A stretch of 64,000 nt of DNA, from the NCBI GenBank assembly GCA_001600175.1, contig BCJC01000007.1:1450115-1514114 (forward strand), written 5' to 3'. The position numbers and the translations under genes were made by a program. This DNA is from Erythrobasidium yunnanense. Lineage: Eukaryota; Basidiomycota; Cystobasidiomycetes; Erythrobasidiales; Erythrobasidiaceae. A model generated the notes under the pieces. The model ran no database searches, was not told the DNA's origin, and saw nothing but the letters and a program-made list of their open reading frames with translations. Below are positions 1-10,809 of the stretch, piece by piece (position 1 is the first letter of the stretch; every line of letters starts with the position of its first letter).

Positions 1-1059
1 GAGCAACAAAGGCTACAAGCTGCCCATGAGGAGATGCAGTACGAGCTCAGAGACGCCAGGGATAAAGCTTCATCACTACAAGAAGAAGTACAGTCCTTCA
101 AGAAGGCCCGACTAGATCAGACTCGCGACGAAGGCCACACGAGACGTTTGCTGGCAGAAGCGGAATCGAATCATGCTGAGAAAGTCAGAGGGTATGAAGA
201 CCGAGTGAAGGCCTTAGAAAGGGAGCGCAGTGATATCGAAGAGCGTATGGCGAAGAAGCTCCAGGAGAAGCTGCGCGAGGTGGAACAGATGCGACGGGAT
301 ATCGAGAAGAAAGAAGCTGAGAATGGAGAAGAGGTTCAGCTACGCGAGGAACGTCAGCAAAGGACAGAGAGAGCAGAAGCTCTCAATCGATCTTTGCAGG
401 AACGAGTGACGGCATTGGAGATGTTCCTCCATGAAGCTAAAGACGAGAACTCCCATCTTCAAGAAGATCATAATACGACTCGCGAGCTACTTGCAGATCA
501 GTCACGACGGACATCAGAGCTAGAAGCCAGGAATGAAGAGCTGCAAAGCAAAGAAGCACAACTGAGGGCAAGTAACCGGACACTGCGGGAAGAGTTACGC
601 AAAGTCCAGTCTGGCGTTCTACTCTCAGAAAGGTCGAGAAATCCTGGGGTCGGCTACTTCAGCAACTTCTCCACTGCGTCTGGCGATTCGAGATCTCCGC
701 CTTTCACTCCTCCACCTCAGGGTGCCGCTCTTTCGCGAGCGCCGAGCACGACAGGCAGTATCGCTGGTGCTGATCGCAGTCAAGATGTTCAACAGCAAGC
801 TAGAAAGAGTACCGATACCATCGGAACGCAGAGTGGGCGCGAAGCGGAAGAAGCGCTCAATTTTGAGTACATCCGGAACGTCATTCTGCAATTCTTGGAG
901 CACAAGGAGATGAGGGTACGTTTGAGCCTTCTCCTCATGAACACTGACACTGATCATGATCCATACATGCAACAGCCTCATCTCGTATCCGTTTTAGGTG
1001 TCATTTTGCATTTTACTCCTTCAGAGACACGGCGGCTTTCTGCTAAAGCATCAGCATAG
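1..1059 (+). CDS. RUD3: RUD3-like GRIP/GRAB-domain golgin, 3' part
   Basis: Partial gene. The frame is open to base 1, and coiled-coil residues precede the first visible Met at 34, so the true start lies outside the window. Exons are 1-915 and 976-1059. The 60-nt intron 916-975 has a GTACGT donor and CAACAG acceptor. The protein is a long charged heptad coiled coil, then a Ser/Pro linker, then a C-terminal module EYIRNVILQFLEHKEMR joined to PHLVSVLGVILHFTP and ETRRL. This matches the GRIP-related Arf-binding (GRAB) domain of fungal Rud3/GMAP-210 golgins. Known role: a cis-Golgi tether recruited by Arf1. The intron cuts the GRAB module between MR and PH. It is 3n long and lacks a stop, so an unspliced reading is also open. 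The family call is firm; Rud3 rather than another GRIP protein is inferred from the GRAB-like sequence. Confidence 0.8.
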   Translation, partial: EQQRLQAAHEEMQYELRDARDKASSLQEEVQSFKKARLDQTRDEGHTRRLLAEAESNHAEKVRGYEDRVKALERERSDIEERMAKKLQEKLREVEQMRRDIEKKEAENGEEVQLREERQQRTERAEALNRSLQERVTALEMFLHEAKDENSHLQEDHNTTRELLADQSRRTSELEARNEELQSKEAQLRASNRTLREELRKVQSGVLLSERSRNPGVGYFSNFSTASGDSRSPPFTPPPQGAALSRAPSTTGSIAGADRSQDVQQQARKSTDTIGTQSGREAEEALNFEYIRNVILQFLEHKEMRVRLSLLLMNTDTDHDPYMQQPHLVSVLGVILHFTPSETRRLSAKASA

Positions 1060-1361
1060 TCAGTGTCGTCGTGATTTGCGAGTCGCGTTGTGATCGTTTA
1101 GTCTTTGTGTGTTGTTAGACACGCAGTGCAGGCAATCTCTTATGCGGAAGCAGCTCGCCAGAATGAAGCAAATTCGCAGCAGTTGCTTACGACGGCTTAT
1201 GCTTTCTATACTGTAGGGAAGTTGCCTCAGATGTGAACACGCGCTACGTGGCCACTTCATATTTACGCATGCCTCCATCTATGGTGAACGTAAACCTGGT
1301 AGTAAGCATGGAAGCATCTAGATACTCTCCTTTCTAGCGTCTGTTACCTATCTGACAAGCT
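1060..1361. other. Intergenic, convergent 3' ends
   Basis: The stretch between the RUD3-like stop codon and the ADK1 stop codon. Both genes end here, so it should hold their two 3' UTRs. No ORF with family resemblance and no RNA gene was seen. Confidence 0.6.
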
Positions 1362-2466
<1,105 letters not shown>

Positions 2467-3951
2467 GATTGCGGGATCAGGCGAAGCTGGCGTGCCCTGC
2501 GGATCATTGGATCCATCAATGGTGGTTGTCTCAGCTTCCGTTCTTTCTTGCTTTAATTCCTGCCTGCTACGAGAGATCGCGAATACTTACGGCGGTTGTT
2601 GAAGTAGCCATAGCTTGATACTGAGCTGAGCCTATTGGGAGTTGACTGCTACAAACAGAACAAGACAGGGATCTCCAAAAAGCACGCCTCGGGAAAGACA
2701 GGCAAGATGTTACCGAAACACGGACATGAGCGGACGACATAAATGCTAAGCGCGCGCATTCTATCTGAAGACCAACATGCAGAGAGTATACCAAATTCTG
2801 TACTGAAGGCTGGATTAGGATCAGGATCTTTGCTGAACCTCAAAGCGGGATGCATTCACAAGCTATGCACCGGCCATCATAACTCGCTACCATCGTTTTA
2901 CCTCCTTTCCTATCCATCTCCACCAGGTATATTGCCCTCCGCCATCATCTTCTGATGTTCAGCTTGCTCGATATTTTCTAGACTTGGCTGACTCGCGCTG
3001 GGAAACGAAGCCTGCGTATCGAGACTACTTCACCGACGATGCCGCGGTATAGCTCACGGCTTTACTGCAATCGGCCAGGTTTAAGCTGGCAGCGTCGACT
3101 CCGGCTCATGTCTGAAGGTAACGAGCCAGGTCCTGTGCCTCTCATTTACGAGCAGTCCCCGATCACGACTAGCATGGCGAAAGGTCGCCGTCCTTTGTGC
3201 TACTATCCTCCCGCATTACGGCACTTGCCAGGCGCAGTCATTCCTTCTCTGAATGTTTTCCTCGTTTGCATCGCAGATCGACGCAATCTGTGCTTCGCGT
3301 GTAAAGTCAGTGCTGATATCTGAACTCTGCTTCAAGGTCCCAGCTTGATAGGTCTTACAATTCCGTAAACAGTTTGGCCAGGATTCTGAGATCGGCAAAC
3401 TGGCTTTACAGCGGGAAAGGAGGCGCCCGTTCCTGAAGTTCGCACTCTATCACAGCTACAGTATCTCACCCCATGCTCGAGTAAGGCAGGGCGTAACTCG
3501 TTTGTCTGGCTTTATTGATTCCGCCTATTTCCTCCAGGCAGCAAGCACCGCGAAGGCTGTTTTTCGTCCTCACGACGGCGTTTTGGAGGAGAAATGCGAA
3601 TCTATCTCATTTACAGAAAAGCAAAGTACTTGCTATCTAACAGGAAGACCTGATTGCTGTACATGCGCTAGCCCATTCGCGGTAGCGCCAGAAGCTAGAC
3701 GCGCCTACGCTCGTGGAGAGTTCGCAACATACAAAAATCGCCAATGAGCATCGTAGTAGTGTTTCCGTTGAAGTACATATCGTTCCTGTCCATCTGACGT
3801 GGCCTTGACGCGTGCCTTATTGTGCGATCGTAATTTCGTCATGCGAAGAGAGCAGGCTGGCGATGAACTTCGCCTTCTGCTTTTTGCTTCTTTACCACAA
3901 GAAACACTTTCCACTCACACAGTCTAATCAACACACACCAATCTATTCATC
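2467..3951. other. Intergenic, divergent promoters
   Basis: About 1.5 kb between ADK1 (-) and the DUF4267-like gene (+). Short ORFs occur on both strands, but none shows domain-like sequence or a plausible splice partner. The ADK1 5' UTR and a possible upstream Met (2610) lie at its left end. I see no RNA gene or repeat. Confidence 0.5.
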
Positions 3952-4794
3952 ATGAACCAGAGCGTGAGTCCATCTTTGTAGCAGGAGTCTGCGAAGCTGG
4001 CTCGCCCAGCCCAGCGCCAGCTGTGATAGGTCGAATAGCTGATATTTTCGCTGCTACAGATCTCTCCTCCTTCCACCTTCTTCAGGTGATTATACACATA
4101 TACTTGTCTGGTTGTGTCCTTGATGCTGACGCCGTAGCTCGTTTCATCTCGCAGGGTCCAGGGCATGTCCAACACCATCCAGGTCCTCTCGGTCGCCCGT
4201 ATCGCAGCTGGTCTCTCCGCCTTCGTAGCACCCGCCTTCCTCTCCCAGAAGCTGTGTATGTCATTACATGTCTTTGACTCTACTGAGACACGTTTCGCTG
4301 ACACTGAGATGGATTCGCGCAGACGGCTTCTCCACCCGTCAGACTTCTGGCTCATCCGCCACTACCAACTCTACCACCGCTAGACCTGGTGCACCAGAGG
4401 AGACCGTCACTGCTCTCCGTCTTGCTGGATCCAGAGATATTGTCCTCGGTCTCGCTCTCCGCGACAGCACAAGGTGGGCGAGGGTTTAGCCGATTGTCCA
4501 GCACGACAATGGCTAGATTGGAGAAGAGGCAATGAGGCTGATAAGCTGCTTGTGTGTGTCACAGCATCGTCGTCGAGCGTGCTCTTGAGCTCGGATTCAT
4601 CTCGTCCGTTATCGACCTCGTCGCAACCGCCTACGCTTTCTTCATTGAGGGTTCCCTCAGCCCAGAGGTATGTATACTCCTCTGCATTGCGTACCACTAT
4701 ATACTGATTAGGTACCGTTCTCCAGACTGCCACCGCCTCCGGTGTCGTCGCTGCTGTAGGAACTGCCCTTCAATACTACGCCCGTGCCGCGTAA
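3952..4794 (+). CDS. Small membrane protein, DUF4267-like
   Basis: Six exons join in one frame: 3952-3963, 4060-4085, 4155-4255, 4323-4473, 4565-4667 and 4726-4794. The product is about 153 residues. It contains VLSVARIAAGLSAFVAP (first membrane helix), LRLAGSRDIVLGLALRD (the family-like motif), IVVERALELGFISSVIDL with VATAYAFF, and a final hydrophobic helix ending in QYYARAA. The arrangement of three to four short helices with an LRLxGSRDIxLGL core fits the uncharacterised DUF4267 family. No enzymatic role is known to me. The first two exons are only 12 and 26 nt. Exon 2 is supported by frame and by good acceptor and donor sites, but not by homology. If it is wrong, MSNTIQ at 4165 is the alternative start. 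The last acceptor at 4725 is required to keep frame; the AG at 4711 would not. Confidence 0.7.
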
Positions 4795-5519
4795 AGCAGG
4801 AGAGAGGGTTGTGCATTAGCAGCCAAGCTTTTCAAAATACACAAACAATACAATAATTCAAGTATGACTTCGTCGCGGTTGAATATCTTCTGACTTTCAT
4901 GCATGCAATACGAATGATGTACCTGTTTCCCCTTCTGAGAGTGGCTTCTGATGGACTAAGCTGATTTGCGTAGAGAGATGAACACGCTAAGCTGAAGTCA
5001 CTGAAGTACACTCGAAGCTTGTCGTGTCCCTCGCTCACCTCGATGTTGTTTCGATTTGCATGTTACCGAGAAATGCCAGTTCTCCCGGGGCTAGTTGGAG
5101 CTCCGGCGGCCCTTCAAGCGTAATAATCAAGTGGAAGGCAGCTGACAGCGTAGTACAGTCCTTCCTCATTTCTGACCATTTGACCAACACCCATTTACGA
5201 TATCTGATAGGGCCGTTCAGACGCAGGTCCCGTCAACCTTGATTCGACGTCATATCTTCACACTCCCGTCAGAAAGCCGGGAGAGCTCTCAAGCAGTCTC
5301 AACAAAAAAGCTAGAGCTCTTACACGATAGCAATACTACAGTATCAGCTTCTACCTCGCTCCAACGTATCGTATCACATCATCCTTCGCGACTTCTGTCC
5401 AGCCAGGCCAGGTCCAGATTTCAGGTGACACCCCATTTCAGCACAAAGTAGGTACAGGCAACATCTTTCTCGTCACCTCAGCCGAGCAGGAAGCATCAAC
5501 AGGCCAAAGTATATTCATC
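4795..5519. other. Intergenic
   Basis: Holds the 3' UTR of the DUF4267-like gene and the promoter of the gene at 5520. No supported ORF, RNA gene or repeat. Confidence 0.5.
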
Positions 5520-6014
5520 ATGGACGCATCTATCGTCAAAGTCCTACAAGCTGTCCAGGAAGAGTTCCCTCCTAAACGGCCCTCTTCTTCTGGCTCGAGA
5601 AAATCCCCTCCTCTAGCCACTACTTCACCTCGCTCGTCATATTCAGCTCTTCCATCTACATCCTCGTCTACATCTTCTTCGACAAACTCCGCTCCTGCAC
5701 AGACGGCAGACCGGCCCGAAGCTTCCAGCATGGCAGGCGTCTCAAATGACCCTATTGCTACTGAAGATAGGAGTGGAGAGATGCAGTACGACAAGCAAGG
5801 TCATCAGAATACCACCGCTCCATCATCCAAGGTGTCACCCAAACCTACTTTTATGCAACTACCGCCTAAATCGCATAGTAGTTCATTTGGGGAGAATCAG
5901 GGAAGGAAGACGGAGTTTGGGATGAGAGGAAGCGATAACCTCATGCTCACTCCTGCGAGGGATGACCTTACTTTCATCTTCAAGAAGAAGGATGCGCCTC
6001 TAGCAGCACTCTAG
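5520..6014 (+). CDS. Orphan Ser/Pro-rich protein
   Basis: A single-exon ORF of 164 codons with a good start context (ATCATGG). The N-terminus MDASIVKVLQAVQEEFPPK looks like a short amphipathic helix. It is followed by a Ser/Thr/Pro-rich, presumably disordered middle. The C-terminal block DNLMLTPARDDLTFIFKKK is mixed in composition and the part most likely to be conserved. I do not recognise a family and infer no function. It could be a small cytosolic adaptor, but only the open frame and the composition change at each end support it as a gene. Confidence 0.5.
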   Translation: MDASIVKVLQAVQEEFPPKRPSSSGSRKSPPLATTSPRSSYSALPSTSSSTSSSTNSAPAQTADRPEASSMAGVSNDPIATEDRSGEMQYDKQGHQNTTAPSSKVSPKPTFMQLPPKSHSSSFGENQGRKTEFGMRGSDNLMLTPARDDLTFIFKKKDAPLAAL

Positions 6015-7140
6015 GCGTAAGAGAAATATGAAATTCGATTTTTGATGAGCCGAGCCTGGTCTCAAGCTCTACTGGCTACCTCGTCTCAGGCCCTTCCCCG
6101 CACCCATCTTCCGCATCGCATAGGCAACAACAGAACATATAAGCTTGCAACGCACCAGACCCTGCGCAAGTACCGTTCAGAAACCTTCAAGCTCTCTTTT
6201 CCTAACCTACAACTACTCTATATCCGATAATCCTCTATTCAGTATAATATGTAGCCTTTTGTTCTAGCTTCTTTTCGCTTTGTCTCTCTAGTCTTCATTC
6301 AGCCCTCCGGACCGTTAGTATTGTCGTTCGTAATCGTACCCTCCATATATTTCCACCTCTGCCACAACCTCCTCTTCTTCTTTAAATGTCGTTTAGCACG
6401 CCCCATCACTCAGCAATTACTCTGCTATTCCTCAATAATCGTTACTTTCGGTAGTCGCTTCCCCTGTCCTTCCCCTTTCCCTTTCTATCTATCTTTTGAG
6501 TTAGTGCTCTCGCGTAGATATAGTAAGATCGTTTGTTGAAAGTACATGCCTGCAAAGTAATCGTTTCGCTGTCCGCTATCAGGCGTGTGAATCTGTGATT
6601 CATCATCCGGTGCTCTAACCGCTGTGGCAGAGCGCAACTAATGCGTCGGTACTGGGAAGGAGCTATTGTATCGTGACTAGTTCCGGCTTTGGCTGATGAG
6701 ACGAAGATTACAGCTATGCACACTCAGTAGCCTGCATGACCGACAACGAACAGAGCGAATGCTATGGTAGATACTACAATGCGAACACCACGATCCTTGA
6801 ACGACAATACAGGATACACGTCTCATCGATGCTGGCGAGCGAACCGCAGGCAGACGAGAGGGAGTGTGTGAGATTTGCTATATAACGACAACAAAGCAGA
6901 ACGAATGGAAATTTTGGAGGTTGTTGGGGTTTGGTTTCGAAGGAGGAAGGAACGGATGTGGTGCGCTGTTGTCGGAAAGCCATGCGCTAGCTCTTGTGTG
7001 AGCAGCAGAGGTGAAGGAAAGTGATATGTGCATGCTCTATAAGCTGCCTGACAGAGCTGGAGAGAATGTTGGAGAGCTGAAGAACTCCTCGTGGCTACAA
7101 CCCGCTTTGACGGAAGGTTGATAACGGGATCTTGCCTTCC
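6015..7140. other. Intergenic
   Basis: About 1.1 kb between the orphan gene (+) and the CDC45 stop codon (-). The stretch 6230-6500 is rich in C and T on the plus strand. Short ORFs on both strands lack family resemblance. Nothing else was recognised. Confidence 0.5.
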
Positions 7141-10100
7141 TCAGAGCTTGATGTTAACCCTCTGCAAGAAGCTGACGAGATCATCCTTCCTGACCTCCAC
7201 AATGGACGCATCGAATTTATCATGTCTAGTTCTCGTCTTGCTACTCCTCGCTGCATTCTGGAACGCCAGTCCAAATTTATTCTTGCTGACATCCCCAAAC
7301 TCCAATGATCCCGTCAAGCCCACCACTAGGAAGACATCGCGTTTCTCATCTAGGACAGCCAAGATGAACGGTAGTGCTTTACGTGGTTTCTTCGATTTCT
7401 TGGCTCCTTCATCGGAGTTGTGGAGGTTGTTGGACCCGTCGAGTATGTCTCGGATCCCATCGACTAGCCATGTAGCTAGTCTCGAGATAGTAGAAGGATG
7501 GCAGAAAACAGGTAGGTCGGGCCCTTCTTTTAGAACGCAGAAGCGGAATTCGCGAAGGGTCTTTATGCTCTGTTTGTCGAGGATACTGATGCCTTGCCGT
7601 ATGATTGAGCGGTGGAGAGCCATGCTTAGTGGAAGTGAAGAGCGGAGGAGCGCGGTGCTGTTTCCACAACGAATGAAGAATGTTCAGCAAACAGCATCTC
7701 AGGCGAGGGATGGAGTAAGATAGACCCACTCATTCCCTAATGAATCATAAGCCATCCAGAAGTTCCTGACCCACCAGACCTCTTCCCTCTTCTTCGCTTT
7801 CGCCGCCGCGATCGCAGCAGCTTCCTGACTTCTCGCCAGCGCATTCGCGGCATTATTACCACCCTCTGCATTGTTATTGTTATTTTGATTATTCTCCCTA
7901 TCAGAAGACGCTCCTCCTGTTCCGTAACCATCATCGTCCTCTCCATCTGCTTCTCCTTTGCCTAGACTAGAGTTCCAATGCGATGCGTTCCAGAGCGTCG
8001 AGCTTGCAGCTGCATTCATGCTCATCCCGTTCTGCTGTGCGCCCATCGAGAAATGATCTCCTCCGAAATCGAGCCGTACGCCATTGGCTACTTCCAACAA
8101 CGCAGAGACGCATTCTACGACGTCCCCACATGATAAGATGGATTGGAAGCCGTAGACTCGACAGAAAGAGGGGTAGATCAGGTCGAATAAACCGTATTCC
8201 GGTGCGATGTCTTGCATTTTGGAAGGTAAGGAACGCTTCAGATCCATGTCCATGTGCGCATATGTTTGTCGACATTGCTCGAGGGAGAATCTGTAGAAAG
8301 AGGAAGCGAAGGAGTCAGTATGCAGCTTATCTCCGTATTTGGCTAAGACTGCGGGTATGAGATTGAGAAAGGAATGGAGATGAAGAGGTAGCATGGTAGA
8401 GGATGAACTAGAATAATAGCACAGCGCCAGAGAGAGACAACTTCTGTTGATCATCTCTTTTCGACGCTGACACTGAGCTCCCTAGCCCTTCGTTTTCCGT
8501 GCTACCTCTTCCCTTTCCCTCCTTCCCTTTTACTCTCTTTCCTCCCTCATAGCTCACTGCATTGAAGCACTCACCCCATTTTCGCAAGCAATCCCTGCAA
8601 GTTTTTCCTCCCTCTCTCTCTATATAGCTTCATCTTTCCCGCGACGTATCCCGAATGGTACATCGAGTCGTACAAATTCCAATGTCTGAAGAGCATGAAG
8701 CGGAATTCATCGCTTGTCCGTATACTTTTGTCATCGGGGTTTTGTATTGAATTGGGTTGTTGGACGGGGTCCAGGTTGAGACGGAGGACTTCGTTCGTGA
8801 ATATACTAGAGTAGGTCTCGTAGCGCTCTCTGTCGATTAGGTTGGCTGTGAATTGATATGTTAGACCAAGGATGGCCAGCCTGGGCGAACAAAGTCATTT
8901 GAAGTGGATAGAAGGTGGACAAGATCAGCACACATTGTACACATACACGCATCTCGATGAGTATTGTGTGTAACCCACCAAAGCGTATCGTTATCCTCCC
9001 GATTGATCTCATTCGCGAGGATATAGATCTGTCCCGCTACTGATTGTCCATACCACGTCCCTGCATTATAGTATTTCTGTATTCTATTCTGATAGAGTGC
9101 TTTCTTGGCTTTTGACAATCTCTTCGGCTGTTGTTGCTGCTGCATTATCGTATCTTCTCCATTGTTTATACGACGACGTTTCCCGCGTGATGAGGAGGAA
9201 TCGTCCGAGTCGCCTTCGCCTTCGGAATCGCTATCTGCTAGCATACGCCGTTGGCGTTCTCTCCACCGAGCATCTTCTTCTTCAGAATCAATATCTTCGT
9301 CTTCTTCAGAATCGCTATCGGGCTCATACTGCAAACAAACGCGTGTGATCATAGTCAGTAAAGTTGCTCTTATGAAGGGATAGGGTGTTCTCTTGATAAT
9401 AAATGGATGATTGTTGTGATTGTTGACACTCCCTAACGGTCGTGTCGACGGTCGTGTCGCGCTTCTTCCTTGATGTTAGGGAAGAAGGGCATCCTAATGG
9501 ATGCAGAGAAGAGAAGGAACACGCGCAGCACTCCCTAACAGTCGTGCTGCAGTTCTTGCGCGTAAAGAGGAAGAGCATCCTAACGGATGCAGAGAAGAAG
9601 GAAGAGAAGTGCACCCTAAAGGGTGTTGTGCACCCTAATGGGTGTATTACACTCGCTAACGCTCGTGGCTCACCTCCAATGCCTCATACGCCATCCTCTC
9701 CTCCTGCATATCCTCCTCTACATCCCCATCATCCCACACCACTATACTACTCGCTTCCGGCTGATTCGAGAACAAGTTATCCAGATTGCATGGCCTGTGC
9801 GAATCTATCACATGTAGTGTACACTGTGAATCTTGTGTTATCTGAAAGAAGTCTGCGAGGTCTACGAGGGAGCCTAGGTTTAGGAGGATGATGGATCGGA
9901 GCTGCGAAGCCCACGATATACTGTATTAGCATGGATGATGAGTGACAATGATGATGAATGATGATGCCTTACGGCATCATTGCCCTCCACCATCTCCCTG
10001 TTGATCCTCCCCAGTTCTGCCCACCCCGAGACTGGCACTATATTGTGTGCCACATGGTCATGCACCAGTAATCTTGCCAATATCCTGCATGCTGCCAGTG

Positions 10101-10209
10101 CATCCACGTCGGGAGCTACCAGAATTAAAACACTCCCTCCTCCCTTGTTGTTGGCTGCGACTATCCCCTCGTACGCCCGTCTGTACCGCCGCCGGTCGAT
10201 GAAGCCCAT
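7141..10209 (-). CDS. CDC45: DNA replication initiation factor Cdc45
   Basis: The helicase cofactor that joins MCM2-7 and GINS in the CMG complex at replication forks (family knowledge). Minus-strand exons are 10209-9973, 9901-9674, 9328-8979, 8880-8575, 8290-7730 and 7657-7141, 732 residues in total. Visible landmarks are [19 protein letters not shown] (DHH-like N-terminus), [24 protein letters not shown], an acidic loop from [100 protein letters not shown] and [11 protein letters not shown]. Exon 5 must end at 7730. Reading on gives WVYLTPSLA and a stop, while splicing to 7657 gives [16 protein letters not shown], which fits the family. Intron 2 (9329-9673, 345 nt) is far longer than most in the window and carries a hairpin array. 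The gene is divergent from the GT71 gene. Confidence 0.95.
9425..9667. repeat. Array of seven TAAN-loop hairpins in CDC45 intron 2
   Basis: Seven short inverted repeats share a four-base loop TAAN (plus strand). They are 9425-9446, 9489-9504, 9525-9550, 9575-9590, 9612-9625, 9631-9644 and 9650-9667. Four have perfect stems, GCATCC/GGATGC (twice) and CACCC/GGGTG (twice). Three share a stem interrupted by a tandem TC/TC mismatch, which on the sense (minus) strand becomes tandem G.A pairs. In the last one the inner CC/GG pair is GC/GC, so pairing is kept. A longer inverted repeat, ACGCGCA (9521-9527) with TGCGCGT (9557-9563), encloses the third hairpin. CTTCTTCC/GGAAGAAG (9462-9469/9480-9487) is a further stem. 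The array starts just after the 5' splice site of the intron. Function unknown. Confidence 0.85.
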
Positions 10210-10809
10210 GGTCGTAGTATGAATGTAGATTGTAGAGTATGTGTCGATGCTCTTCCTAGAGCTGAGACTGACAGCGAGGATATCCGATCATCTGGTGTTG
10301 TGGTCGAGAGAGAGGAACGCGTGCAATTTCGACGCGTGAAGTGAGGGCAGCATACCAGCAATTAGAGAAAGACGATATGCAATGACGTAGAGGCACATTA
10401 CATCGAGATGGATAGAATGAGCAACATCAGTCAAGCATTTAACTCCTCTAGCTTCAGCCATCATTGTGTACCCTGCGAACGAGCGAGCAGAGATGGGCGA
10501 ATACTCCAGCAACGTCTCTCAATGCAGGACGGCGTAGCACTACATTGTAACGATAATGTCGTAGATTACAAGGAGATGCATACCATCTAGGAGCCTTGCA
10601 AAGTACCATGCCTGCTTGTGCTTCCCAATCTGGGGCGGGATGGCTGCGCAGCAAGCAGCACCGGACAGCTTGGCTTCTGGCTTTCTTGACTTGTATCAAA
10701 TTGGACTGTTCATAGACTCTGTATAACATCCATATATCCTCGTAATGCTGCCTTGACAGCATCAAAGCATTGAGAAGAAGAAGAAGAAGAAGAGAAGACG
10801 TTGCCAATC
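10210..10809. promoter_or_regulatory. Divergent CDC45/GT71 intergenic region
   Basis: Six hundred bases between two start codons on opposite strands, so it should hold both promoters. A GAA-type microsatellite (about 10770-10792) lies just upstream of the GT71 start. No ORF with family resemblance was found. Confidence 0.5.
10770..10793. repeat. GAA trinucleotide microsatellite
   Basis: An imperfect run of GAA units about 17-40 bp before the GT71 start codon at 10810, probably within its 5' leader. Confidence 0.7.

Noticed and set aside
2743-3747. Short plus-strand ORFs in the ADK1 upstream region
   Set aside because: No domain, no splice partner in frame and no composition typical of protein; treated as intergenic.
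7699-7729. Extension of CDC45 exon 5 to read WVYLTPSLA and stop
   Set aside because: It gives a stop inside the domain. Splicing from GTGGGT at 7729 to 7657 gives [16 protein letters not shown], which fits the family.
9329-9673. CDC45 hairpin array as a CRISPR array
   Set aside because: The units are palindromes with different stems and irregular spacing (19-61 nt), without identical direct repeats, in a nuclear intron.
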